From the IMG/VR virus record IMGVR_UViG_3300042695_001085, positions 1 through 25,104 of that record: a stretch of 25,104 nucleotides of DNA, one strand, 5' to 3'. Both the position numbers and the translations under genes were made by a program. Positions 15,601 through 22,735 of this stretch are shown in pieces. Source of the DNA: a virus. Position 1 is the first letter of the stretch. Each line of letters starts with the position of its first letter. The notes under the pieces were generated by a model. That model saw nothing but the letters and a program-made list of their open reading frames with translations. It did no database searches and was not told the DNA's origin.

Positions 15601-16059
15601 TATACAAATGGATATTTTAACCCTAATACTCTTTTAGATGCCGCAACTGCTGCTAAATCATGTGGGTTTAAAATAGCAGTGACATCAGGGATAAGAGGTG
15701 GAGAAAATCAAGGATATCATAGAACTGGTTGGGCTCTTGATATATCTGGGTTTGATGGTCTTTACTCAACAGCTTCAACAAATACTGGGTTGGAAAAAAA
15801 CCATGCAAAATATGCAGCAAATGGAGATAAACTTGCTTCTGCTCTCATAAAAATGGGTTACAAGCATTTATTTGAATCTGGAAAAGATGGTACATCAGCA
15901 GAAGTATATCAAACAAAAACATTTATATGGCGATCAGGAGGTCACTTTAACCATATTCATATGAGTAACTCATTTGAAGCCCCAGGTTGGAAAAACCCAA
16001 ATAAAGTAGGAAAGTATGCAGTACAACAAAAGAAATATAATCCAAATAAGTATAAATAA
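12625..16059 (+). CDS. Baseplate hub protein with C-terminal M15-type peptidoglycan peptidase
   Basis: The 1144-residue product has an N-terminal hub region (residues ~1-320) with KYGIRPMPGITGVDIKSKGAYGSLREVTI and LEDLELLYMRPGYSVLLEWGW, a block typical of large tail-hub proteins in T4-like phages. The centre is Ala/Lys helix plus beta-rich domains. After a short Lys/Asp-rich linker, the last ~165 residues have the M15 (D-Ala-D-Ala carboxypeptidase / L-Ala-D-Glu endopeptidase) zinc site: H1032-x-x-G-x-A-x-D1039 and H1107-x-x-H1110-x-H1112. Exo/endopeptidase specificity cannot be read from sequence. I infer a tail-tip lysin that opens peptidoglycan as the tube passes, replacing the lysozyme of T4 gp5. 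The stop codon shares one base with the next ATG. Confidence 0.85.
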   Translation: MSIFKESFPSHIKKQLLKRGEAIVRRNLTDLTYYNGRKAWLRMSSSVDVKEDGGSLAKNYVLLGGALYNGKLRHGVGSGPENAYALQTPSGQTHKYGIRPMPGITGVDIKSKGAYGSLREVTINFNCWDITQLEDLELLYMRPGYSVLLEWGWIPYLNNDGALVSTPATFDIFDSNLKGKDYQNVFQKLFKMEEEAQGNYGGFLGIIKNYKWSARPDGGYDCSTTLISIGEMIESLKINYTAANLSLTTLQTVGYLKMVDSANPDLDDDALELFYGRNFLSGLIYELWESIDSKNNCAIFTKKDSFGVEYDMLAMDIEFENDTEDDEELGWAFDNQKYITLESLCRLINRHLTVGIVSEDGNKPIIGVSVSDRKYPSGNNIDLLNATTPYLLSLCHPLQMSVDPSVCLIRNDVWGAFKLPEEITTPPAPSSPPSNTGDKGKQVDANITFNGVATPCETAAKATLDAIIPQVTAINGDDTFTMDTLKKYFNACSAAGVNADKAAEELARQFELNATVTPGVLYGTNISTNGNSSDNLFTFLDDQLYESEIKECSPALSNLKGKNMGIIQAKIDVITAQKAAAKKAEELKEKQEDAAEDLSWMSTLKPFSVSDANGTADPACKSGLGQIGNIYLNLRYLMKSCKDPGLEESDKTGKNTINLYDFLKKILTDIATATGNVNNFDIHVDPIDSVARIIDINFVDTQSKKDAYNNSFTFYSEDGTPTGKYNGLKSTVRNYSLESQIFSEQSSIVAIGAQTGGGQLGLENDTMVGFNYGVKDRLKPKINAMNTTGTDDSASVQLENLLTNLTPIYEFIGEMAGNGVFTESDYDISKASNYEGALRDVIAIFRALSKNPIKFKAIIPTKLSLEIDGISNLIIGHMFNIHPDLLPKGYKTEGDTEAGRRLGYILTGIGHTVSDNGWTTKLEGQTVILEEPDGEEKSLFDITLSKTGKVQKASAKITTDEKGNLIKTDVTLSQAQMQEIEQWINFGGFKKFYTNGYFNPNTLLDAATAAKSCGFKIAVTSGIRGGENQGYHRTGWALDISGFDGLYSTASTNTGLEKNHAKYAANGDKLASALIKMGYKHLFESGKDGTSAEVYQTKTFIWRSGGHFNHIHMSNSFEAPGWKNPNKVGKYAVQQKKYNPNKYK

Positions 16060-16529
16060 TGAGAGCGCCTAAGAATTTAGTCAAAGTAAAATATACAATG
16101 GGGGAAAAATATGTTGATTCTAATTTTAACCCATATACAGGATATTACTGTGAATTACGAGGTAAAGCATATCCTGGGAAAGTATATACTGGTGCTTCAA
16201 AACCTTTAAAATTAATATCTAGTTTAAACAAAAGTACTAAAATTAATGGAATAACCTTTAATGTCTCTAGTACATACGATTCAGAAATAGAATTTGTATT
16301 TAGATACTTTGTAAAATACGTCAACACTGTCCCAGTGTACATAAAAGAAATAAACGCTGATACTTATAATTCTATTAAAGATAATCCTTTATATCAAACT
16401 ACAGTGTTAAAATTTACAGTATCTGAAAAAGGTTCTCCCTCAAATGGTTTCTTTGATATGAATGAAGTGGAACAGGCCAATAAGAAAATGTCTGGAATAA
16501 AACTTTATCTTCAAGATGAACTTTTTTAA
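16059..16529 (+). CDS. Protein of unknown function following the hub gene (156 aa)
   Basis: Not recognised. The ATG overlaps the hub gene stop by one base (TAATG), a translational-coupling arrangement that argues for a tail-related partner. The product is basic and beta-rich: VKVKYTMGEKYVDSNFNPYTGYY, GINFNVSS-type strands, and a stretch of aromatic residues (EFVFRYFVKYVNTVPVYIKEI). It has one Cys, and no coiled coil or membrane segment. The C-terminal 35 residues look helical (MNEVEQANKKMSGIKLYLQDELF). It could be a small baseplate or head-tail accessory protein. The next gene begins a different functional block and has its own weak promoter-like element. Confidence 0.65.
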   Translation: MRAPKNLVKVKYTMGEKYVDSNFNPYTGYYCELRGKAYPGKVYTGASKPLKLISSLNKSTKINGITFNVSSTYDSEIEFVFRYFVKYVNTVPVYIKEINADTYNSIKDNPLYQTTVLKFTVSEKGSPSNGFFDMNEVEQANKKMSGIKLYLQDELF

Positions 16530-16545
16530 GGCAAGATTTTATATT

Positions 16546-16554
16546 ATATTTAGG
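16546..16554 (+). promoter_or_regulatory. Degenerate ATATTTAGG element before the polymerase gene
   Basis: Matches the recurrent element in the first seven positions and lies 17 bases before the ATG at 16572, the same spacing as the copy at 6398. The GG in the last two positions makes it doubtful. Confidence 0.3.
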
Positions 16555-16571
16555 GCCACAAAAAAAAGGTT

Positions 16572-17858
16572 ATGTTTTATATTATTGAGAAATCATCTCA
16601 ACTATCACAATTATCATTCGAGGATTGTTTCGTTAGGTTTATTCCTAATAGTAACAGTTTTCATCCTGCACTTACTGAGTTAAGTCTAATTTATGTTAGA
16701 CCTGTTCATAGTAAGAAGGGATACATACTGTGTTTAAATCATAACGAATCATTATCATTATCCAAAGATAAAGTATTTGATTGGTTAGATGATCTAGGTA
16801 AAATATGGGTATTAGATAAAAAACAAGCATTACATTGGTACCCAAATTCAGATAAATTATTTGATGTTAATTTTATAGAGCATGTTGACATAAAGGCGTT
16901 AGATAATGCCTGTATAAGCTACTACTACAGCTTACATGGTGCGTTGTCTAACGTCAACTGTTTAATTCCTATTAGCAAACATTATGAAATGTGTGAGGCT
17001 GTATATGAATTAGCATGGCCTATTATTAAACAATATTCATTAAGCGACACAACGTTTCAATTTAATAATTTTCGCACGTCAAATGTGTTTTATAATATTG
17101 AAAAAAACGGCATTAAGGTCGATAAAAACTGCTTTATTGATTATTATCGAGGTAAGTTGCACCACCCAGAATTCAATTTAAATCGCAGTAAAATATACAC
17201 TCAATATAATTTATATACAACAACATCACGCCCATCTAATACATTTAACAGCGTGAATTTCGCCGCATTGCATAAAGATGATGGCGAACGCATGTGTTAT
17301 AGACCGGAAAACGACAAATTTATTGAAATTGACTTCCAGGGTTATCACCCACGATTAATTGGTGAGATGATTGGATTTGATTTTCCAAAAGATAAAAATA
17401 CATACGAGTATTTAGGTTATATATTAGGTGTATCACAACAAGAAGCAAAAGAATTAACATTCAAGCAATTGTATGGTGGTGTTTGGTCTGAATATCAGTC
17501 AAAGCCATTTTTTGAGAAAGTACTTGCATACACAGATGATATGTGGGATACGTACCAATATGGAAAATCGTTCAAGACGCAGAATAAAATATTTATACCC
17601 GACGAAAGCATAACAAAAACAAAATTATTTAATTATGTTGTGCAGAGTAATGAAACATCAACCAATGTTGAATTATTAGGGCTGGTATTTAATTTATTAG
17701 AAGGTAAAAAAACGAAATTAGTATTGTATACTTATGATGCGTTTTTATTCGATTATAGTGAAGAAGATAAAGGTTTAATTCAACAGATAGTTGATGTATT
17801 AGAATATCCTGTAACCATTAAACAAGGCCAATCGTATCACGGTTTGGAGAAATTATAA
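16572..17858 (+). CDS. Divergent family A DNA polymerase
   Basis: The 428-residue product carries the three polymerase motifs of the PolA family in order. Motif A: D254-F-Q-G-Y-H-P-R261, with TSRPSNTFNSVNFAAL before it. Motif B/O-helix: K293-x3-F297-x3-Y301-G. Motif C: Y388-D389-A. The catalytic aspartates D254 and D389 are kept. Changes from E. coli Pol I: the Glu steric-gate position (Pol I E710) is H259, the R754 position is Q289, and motif C lacks the second acidic residue. The first ~130 residues resemble a 3'-5' exonuclease domain that has lost its metal-binding Asp/Glu (FVRFIPNSNSFHPALTELSLIYV, then WVLDKKQALHWYP), which is inference. There is no 5'-3' exonuclease domain; a separate FEN gene follows. 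I infer the replicative polymerase, though a repair enzyme cannot be excluded. Base use is richer in CGC/GCG than the tail genes. Confidence 0.82.
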   Translation: MFYIIEKSSQLSQLSFEDCFVRFIPNSNSFHPALTELSLIYVRPVHSKKGYILCLNHNESLSLSKDKVFDWLDDLGKIWVLDKKQALHWYPNSDKLFDVNFIEHVDIKALDNACISYYYSLHGALSNVNCLIPISKHYEMCEAVYELAWPIIKQYSLSDTTFQFNNFRTSNVFYNIEKNGIKVDKNCFIDYYRGKLHHPEFNLNRSKIYTQYNLYTTTSRPSNTFNSVNFAALHKDDGERMCYRPENDKFIEIDFQGYHPRLIGEMIGFDFPKDKNTYEYLGYILGVSQQEAKELTFKQLYGGVWSEYQSKPFFEKVLAYTDDMWDTYQYGKSFKTQNKIFIPDESITKTKLFNYVVQSNETSTNVELLGLVFNLLEGKKTKLVLYTYDAFLFDYSEEDKGLIQQIVDVLEYPVTIKQGQSYHGLEKL

Positions 17859-17866
17859 ATATTTAT
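17855..17866 (+). promoter_or_regulatory. ATAAATATTTAT palindrome at the polymerase/next-gene junction
   Basis: Perfect 12-base palindrome that contains both TATAAATA (17854-17861) and ATATTTATT (17859-17867). It overlaps the polymerase stop and abuts the next ATG at 17868, so the ATATTTATT copy would leave no leader. It could be a promoter core for either orientation or chance in AT-rich DNA. Confidence 0.3.
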
Positions 17867-17867
17867 T

Positions 17868-18284
17868 ATGGAACAACTAAACGAATTAGACTTGAACAAA
17901 TTATTCTGTACATTTACAACTCCACTGGATTTGGAAAATACAGTTAACACAATCAATCGCCGTTACGCTATATTATTCAATAAGATATTTATTCTTGAAT
18001 CTCCACAAAGCGAAGAATTGATGTGTACTTACAATATTGACTCGGGCAATGTACAAGATGCACCGATGGCCAATACTATCTTATTACATAGAAAGAAAGA
18101 ATCAAACACATTATATACCATTAATGCTTTAAATACTTTAATTAAGGATTTGAATGGTGGTATATTAGATAAGAGTTTCGTTGTTAACTGGAACGATTAC
18201 AAAAATTGCATTTTACTAACAGACGGACCTAGCCTACGCAGGTTGGATACGGCTATTCATAAAATAATAGATTTTAACAAGTAA
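17868..18284 (+). CDS. Protein of unknown function between polymerase and ssDNA-binding genes (138 aa)
   Basis: Not recognised. It starts 9 bases after the polymerase stop. The product mixes strands and helices: FTTPLDLENTVNTINRRYAILFNKIFILE, then ANTILLHRKKESNTLYTINALNTLIKDLNGG and SFVVNWNDYKNCILLTDGPSLRRLDTAIHKII. The TLYTINALNTLI-x-x-LNGG segment and the VNWNDYKNCILLT strand look like a compact alpha/beta domain with no catalytic motif I can name. Its position inside the replication block suggests a replication, recombination or regulatory accessory, but nothing in the sequence proves it. A 98-base gap with regulatory structure separates it from the single-strand binding protein gene. Confidence 0.65.
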   Translation: MEQLNELDLNKLFCTFTTPLDLENTVNTINRRYAILFNKIFILESPQSEELMCTYNIDSGNVQDAPMANTILLHRKKESNTLYTINALNTLIKDLNGGILDKSFVVNWNDYKNCILLTDGPSLRRLDTAIHKIIDFNK

Positions 18285-18305
18285 AAAACACTTGTTGAAA
18301 TAAGT

Positions 18306-18335
18306 TTTGAGGTCATAAAGAAGAATCATAGATTC
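18306..18335 (+). promoter_or_regulatory. Possible Bacteroidota-type host promoter upstream of gp32 gene
   Basis: TTTG (18306-18309), a 19-base spacer and TAGATTC (18329-18335), a partial match to the Bacteroidota -33 TTTG / -7 TAnnTTTG pair. The third T and the G of the -7 box are missing. Tentative. Confidence 0.35.
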
Positions 18336-18359
18336 ATAATATATTCCGTTCATAGAACG
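18323..18359 (+). promoter_or_regulatory. Pair of small hairpins with the same TC-ATA-GA core in the gp32 leader
   Basis: GAATC-ATA-GATTC (18323-18335) and CGTTC-ATA-GAACG (18347-18359), each a 5-bp stem with an ATA loop, sit 24 and more bases before the ATG at 18383. Their flanks repeat TCATA four times. T4 gp32 represses its own mRNA through a leader structure, so an autoregulatory operator is plausible. Confidence 0.4.
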
Positions 18360-18382
18360 ACTTACAATTAAAACAAATAAAC

Positions 18383-19210
18383 ATGGACTTATCGTTCGTC
18401 AAGCAAAAGCTTGAAGCAAACGCCAACAGAGGCGCAGGTCGTGAAAAAATCGACTACACAAAGATCTTCTGGAAACCTAAAGCAGGTAAATACCAGATTA
18501 GAATCGTCCCAAACAAATTTAGAAAAGAGTGGCCATTAAGAGAAATCCAAATGCATTATGGATTTTCTAAGGGACCAATTTTGGCTTTATCTAACTGGGG
18601 TGAAGAGGATCCAATTACAGGTTTCGCTAAGGGATTAAGAAAATCAGCTGACAAAGATGATTGGACTTTAGCCAACAAAATTTCTCCTAAAACACGTTAT
18701 TTTGCTCCAGTAATCGTTCGCGACGAATTGAGTGCAGGTGTTCGTTTATGGGAAGTAGGTAAATTAGTAAATGACCAATTAATGGGTATCGCTAGCGATG
18801 AAGATTATGGTGATTTTACTGACATTACTGATGGACGTGACTTTACAGTTGAAGCTGTAGAAGACGTTATTGCTGGTAGAAAAGGTATCAAATGTACTTT
18901 ACGTATTAAACCAAAAACATCTCCAATTTCTGATGATCCTGCTGTAGTAGAGAAAGCATTAGAAGAACAACCAGATATCTTAGCAATCAACCGTAAGTAT
19001 ACTTACGATCAATTGAAAGATGTATTACAAAAATGGTTGAGTCCTGAAGATGAAGCATCAACTTCAGAAGCAACTCCAACTGTAGCATCAACAGATGATG
19101 AGGAAGATGATTTTATTAAAGAAATCAATGCTCCAATTCAACCTTACAGTTTAGATGTAAAACCAAAAGAAACGGCATCTGACAAATTTGATTCACTATT
19201 TAACGACTAA
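18383..19210 (+). CDS. 32: Single-stranded DNA-binding protein (T4 gp32 family)
   Basis: The 275-residue product (T4 gp32 is 301) has the gp32 three-part layout. The N-terminal LAST-like segment is basic (DLSFVKQKLEANANRGAGREK). The core starts with DYTKIFWKPKAGKYQIRIVPNKF and continues with WTLANKISPKTRYFAPVIVRDE, the conserved OB-fold strands of gp32. The C-terminus is a Ser/Thr linker and an acidic end (DDEEDDFIKE, finishing FDSLFND), which in T4 recruits other replication proteins. T4 gp32 binds zinc through three Cys and one His. Here only one Cys exists (in IKCTLRI), so the zinc site is absent. The gene precedes uvsX by two bases, which couples the two proteins that act together in strand exchange. 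It coats and protects single strands during replication and recombination. Confidence 0.93.
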   Translation: MDLSFVKQKLEANANRGAGREKIDYTKIFWKPKAGKYQIRIVPNKFRKEWPLREIQMHYGFSKGPILALSNWGEEDPITGFAKGLRKSADKDDWTLANKISPKTRYFAPVIVRDELSAGVRLWEVGKLVNDQLMGIASDEDYGDFTDITDGRDFTVEAVEDVIAGRKGIKCTLRIKPKTSPISDDPAVVEKALEEQPDILAINRKYTYDQLKDVLQKWLSPEDEASTSEATPTVASTDDEEDDFIKEINAPIQPYSLDVKPKETASDKFDSLFND

Positions 19211-19212
19211 TA

Positions 19213-20313
19213 ATGGCTAAAAGTAAAGACAGTTTAACGTCGGTTGTATCCGAATCGTTAAAGAAATCCTTTGATATTAATGCATATAAGAAATCTAAAT
19301 TCTTAGATGAAACTACAAAGTTTAAAGAGCAAAAATGGATTCCATTTTCGCCTGCAATTCAATCTGCATTATCTATTCCTGGGATCCCTATGGGGCATGT
19401 CGCTATAGCTAGAGGAGGTTCTGATACTGGTAAAACTACTCTAATGATTGAGACTGCAGTAGCGGCTCAAAAGATGGGTATTTTACCAGTATTCATTATT
19501 ACTGAGATGAAGTGGGATTTCGCCCATGCTCAAACAATGGGACTAGAATTAGATGCTGTTCCTGATGAAGAAACTGGTGAAGTAATTAACTACAAAGGTT
19601 TCTTCTTATATGTAGATAGATCATCGCTTAATACAATTGAAGATGTATCTGCTTTTATAGCTGATACTCTAAATGATCAGGCAAAAGGTAAATTACCTTA
19701 TGATCTATTATTCCTATGGGATTCAGTAGGTTCTATTCCATGTGAAATGAGTGTTAAACAAGGTAATAACAACCCAATGTGGAATGCAGGTGCTATGGCT
19801 ACACAGTTTGGTAATTTTATCAATCAACAATTTCCACTTTCACGTAAAGAAAAATATCCTTATACAAATACCTTCTTTGTTATTAACAAAACAGGTGTAC
19901 AACCAGCTTTAACACCAATGTCTCAACCAAAGATGACAAATAAAGGTGGTAATGCAATGTATTGGGATGCTTCAATCGTAATCACATTTGGTAATGTTAC
20001 TAATAGTGGTACTTCAAAGATTAAAGCAGTTAAAAACGGAAAGAATGTTGAATTTGCGAAGCGTACTAAGATAGCAATTGATAAAATTCATGCTGACTGT
20101 GGTGTAGCAACCTCATCTACTGTAATTGCAACTCCTCACGGGTTTATTCCTGATGAAGATACTGCAATTAAAGCATACAAAAAGCAATACGCAAACCAGT
20201 GGTTTGAAGGAGTAACAAATGTTGATGAATTACAAATCATAGAAGACAATAGTGAATGGGATGAAAGTAGTAAAATTTCACCTACAATTGAAATAGATAA
20301 CAATGCAGAATAA
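19213..20313 (+). CDS. uvsX: RecA-like strand-exchange recombinase (UvsX)
   Basis: The 366-residue product (T4 UvsX 391, E. coli RecA 353) has a Walker A motif at residues 68-75 (GGSDTGKT, then TLMIE) and a Walker B at LLFLWDSVG ending in D170. The WDSVG stretch and the following SVKQGNNNPMWNAGAMATQFGNFINQQFPLSRKE are characteristic of UvsX-type proteins rather than cellular RecA. The C-terminal half has VINKTGVQP near the L1/L2 loop region and an acidic end. It forms filaments on gp32-coated single strands and pairs homologous DNA for recombination-dependent replication. It starts two bases after the gp32 gene and overlaps the next gene by 11 bases, so the three are probably one operon. Context and motif set make UvsX more likely than a host-type RecA. 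Confidence 0.93.
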   Translation: MAKSKDSLTSVVSESLKKSFDINAYKKSKFLDETTKFKEQKWIPFSPAIQSALSIPGIPMGHVAIARGGSDTGKTTLMIETAVAAQKMGILPVFIITEMKWDFAHAQTMGLELDAVPDEETGEVINYKGFFLYVDRSSLNTIEDVSAFIADTLNDQAKGKLPYDLLFLWDSVGSIPCEMSVKQGNNNPMWNAGAMATQFGNFINQQFPLSRKEKYPYTNTFFVINKTGVQPALTPMSQPKMTNKGGNAMYWDASIVITFGNVTNSGTSKIKAVKNGKNVEFAKRTKIAIDKIHADCGVATSSTVIATPHGFIPDEDTAIKAYKKQYANQWFEGVTNVDELQIIEDNSEWDESSKISPTIEIDNNAE

Positions 20314-21328
20314 ATACTTTGAACTTCTTTCAAGTATTCAACCTGACACTCGTACATCACTAGATTCGATTTTAATAATAGACGGCTTAAATACTTTTTT
20401 AAGAGCGTTTACTATGATAAACCACATAAATCCAAATGGCCACCACATTGGTGGCCTAACTGGATTTTTAAAGTCAGTAGGTTATGCAATTAAAATGCTT
20501 AACCCAACTAAAGTAGTAATTGTATTTGATGGAGTTGGTGGTTCGAATGCTAGAAGGAACTTATACCCAGAATATAAGGCAAATCGTCACGTTAATCGTA
20601 TGACGAACTACTCAATTTTCTCTTCAAAGGAAGAAGAAACAGAGAGTATAAACAATCAGATGGCAAGATTAATTCAGTATCTTAAATGCCTACCGATTAC
20701 TGTTATTAGTATTGATGGTTTAGAAGCAGATGATATTATTGGTTATTTAACTAATAAGTTTCAAGTTTATGATGAAACTAGAAGTGTAACTATTATGTCT
20801 GCTGATAAAGACTTCTTACAGCTAATATCACCTAAAGTACAAGTATATTCTCCTGTTAAAAAGAAAATATATAAACCAAAGGATGTATTGGAGGAATTTG
20901 GGGTTAGTAGTTATAATTTCCTTAACTATAAAATCCTATTAGGAGATAATTCAGATAATGTGCCTGGGATTACAGGTTTAGGACCTAAAAAGTTAACTAA
21001 ATTATTTCCAGAATTAGCATCAGATAACCCAGTAACATTAGATGAAATTATTGAGAGATCTGCAGATAAAATAGAAGAGAATAAATTATATTTCTCTGTA
21101 GTAGAAAGAAGACACCAATTAGCAATTAATTATCAATTGATGTCTTTGAATGGAAGTTTCTTATCACCGGAAAACAAACAGTTGGTAAAAGACGCATTTA
21201 ATAATTCGTATGAGTTAAATAAGTATATCTTTCATCAAATATATGTAAATGATAAGTTAGGAGAATCAATTCCGAATGTAGATAGTTGGTTACAAGAAAC
21301 ATTTGGTTATCTAAATTCTCTAAATTAA
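20303..21328 (+). CDS. rnh: 5'-3' exonuclease / RNase H (FEN family)
   Basis: The 341-residue product (T4 RNase H 305) shows the FEN metal-binding acidic set: D27 (ILIIDGLNTF), D76 (VVIVFDGVGG), E141, D143, D144 (GLEADDIIGYL), D168 and D170 (SADKDFLQL), and D215 and D218 (LGDNSDNVPGI). The arginine-rich helical arch follows D76 (ARRNLYPEYKANR), and a helix-hairpin-helix-type stretch (GITGLGPKKLTKLF) comes after D218. The protein removes RNA primers and flaps from lagging-strand fragments and complements the polymerase, which has no 5'-3' exonuclease domain. The ATG lies within the end of uvsX in a different frame (11-base overlap), and the helicase gene follows after 16 bases, so they form one operon. 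Confidence 0.95.
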   Translation: MQNKYFELLSSIQPDTRTSLDSILIIDGLNTFLRAFTMINHINPNGHHIGGLTGFLKSVGYAIKMLNPTKVVIVFDGVGGSNARRNLYPEYKANRHVNRMTNYSIFSSKEEETESINNQMARLIQYLKCLPITVISIDGLEADDIIGYLTNKFQVYDETRSVTIMSADKDFLQLISPKVQVYSPVKKKIYKPKDVLEEFGVSSYNFLNYKILLGDNSDNVPGITGLGPKKLTKLFPELASDNPVTLDEIIERSADKIEENKLYFSVVERRHQLAINYQLMSLNGSFLSPENKQLVKDAFNNSYELNKYIFHQIYVNDKLGESIPNVDSWLQETFGYLNSLN

Positions 21329-21344
21329 ATTTATAAAATAAGTT

Positions 21345-22727
21345 ATGACAACATTAAGCAAATTAAATCAATATGGCCCGGGTTTCCAAACCAAAGTAAT
21401 TGGAGCACTATTAACACAGAAAAACTTCTTAGTTAATGTATCCGATTCACTTGAAAAGGAATACTTTGAGAATCAGGCTAATCAATGGATTATAAAAGAG
21501 GTACAACAATATTTCTCCAAGTACCATACAGTTCCTACAATGGAGGTGTTATCAACTGAAGTAAAAAAGATTGATAACGACGTTTTAAAAATCGCTATTA
21601 CTGAAGGATTAAGAGAAGCCTATAAAGAATCACAATCAAATGATTTGGAATGGGTGGAAAGCGAATTTACTAATTTCTGTAAAAACCAACAAGTAAAGAA
21701 AGCAATTATGACATCAGTCGATTTGCTTGGTATGGGTGATTATGATAGTATTAAAACACTAATGAATAATGCCTTGAAAGCTGGTGAAGATAAAAATATT
21801 GGTCATGAATATGATAAAGATATTGAGTCAAGATACAGAATGGATGATAGAAACGCAGTACCATTTCCTTGGAAAGTATTTAATGATTTGACTCAAGGTG
21901 GTATGGGTAAAGGTGATTTAGTATTAGTATTTGGTAATCCTGGGGGTGGTAAATCATGGGCTGTAATTGATATGGGTGCTTATGCTGCTGCATTAGGTTA
22001 TAATGTAGTGCACTATTCACTTGAATTAGCTGAAGGATATGTAGGTAAAAGATATGATGCTGTGTTTACAGGGCTACCTGTTGATACATTAGATAAACAT
22101 AGAGCCAAAGTTGAAGAAACAATTGGTAAAGTAAAGGGTAAAGTTGTAATTAAAGAATACCCACCTAAACGAGCATCATTCGACACTATCCAGGCTCACT
22201 TACAACAATTAGAACATCAACACGACTTTAAACCAGATCTAATTATTATCGATTATCTCGATTATGTTAAGAGTTCATCTCGTAATAGAAGTGGAGAGCG
22301 TAAAGAGGAAATTGATGATGTTTATGTTGGAGCTAAAGCATTGGCCAAAGAATTAGGAATACCAGTTATATCGCCTTCACAAGCAAATAGAGGTGCTGCT
22401 AAGAGTAATATCATTGAAGGTGATAATGCAGCAGGTTCATATGAAAAAATTATGATTGGTGATATTATTTTATCTTTAGCTCGTGGGAGAAAGGATAAAG
22501 TAAACGGAACAGGACGTTGGCACGTTATGAAAAATAGATATGGTGCTGATGGATTAACATTTGGTTCCAAAATAGATACGTCAAACGGAAAAATAGATAT
22601 ATACGAAACGCCATTAGAAGATGATGATGACGATGACTCTAAACCTGTAAACCAATACAGTAGTGTCAACAATGATGATAGAGACTATCTTCAACAGAAG
22701 TTTTTTGAACTTAGTAAAGGCCAATAG
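21345..22727 (+). CDS. DnaB-type replicative helicase (gp41-like)
   Basis: The 460-residue product (T4 gp41 475) has a helical N-terminal domain (residues ~1-160), then the RecA-like ATPase core: Walker A GNPGGGKS at 197-204, followed by a WAVIDMGAYAAALGY helix; YSLELAEGYVGKRYD with the Glu of the H1a motif; Walker B LIIIDYLDYVKSS (D303); SPSQANRGAAKS (H3-like); and a final KNRYGADGLTFGSKID. This is the SF4 hexameric helicase that unwinds the fork. The C-terminus is acidic with a DDDDDD run near residue 427 and a Ser/Asn-rich end, a likely contact surface for primase. No primase domain is fused and none is seen nearby. It is the last gene of the replication unit. Confidence 0.93.
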   Translation: MTTLSKLNQYGPGFQTKVIGALLTQKNFLVNVSDSLEKEYFENQANQWIIKEVQQYFSKYHTVPTMEVLSTEVKKIDNDVLKIAITEGLREAYKESQSNDLEWVESEFTNFCKNQQVKKAIMTSVDLLGMGDYDSIKTLMNNALKAGEDKNIGHEYDKDIESRYRMDDRNAVPFPWKVFNDLTQGGMGKGDLVLVFGNPGGGKSWAVIDMGAYAAALGYNVVHYSLELAEGYVGKRYDAVFTGLPVDTLDKHRAKVEETIGKVKGKVVIKEYPPKRASFDTIQAHLQQLEHQHDFKPDLIIIDYLDYVKSSSRNRSGERKEEIDDVYVGAKALAKELGIPVISPSQANRGAAKSNIIEGDNAAGSYEKIMIGDIILSLARGRKDKVNGTGRWHVMKNRYGADGLTFGSKIDTSNGKIDIYETPLEDDDDDDSKPVNQYSSVNNDDRDYLQQKFFELSKGQ

Positions 22728-22735
22728 TATATACT

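Noticed and set aside
18285-18382. tRNA or small RNA gene in the gap
   Set aside because: No cloverleaf or CCA-type end; the two hairpins are too short, so I listed them only as regulatory candidates.
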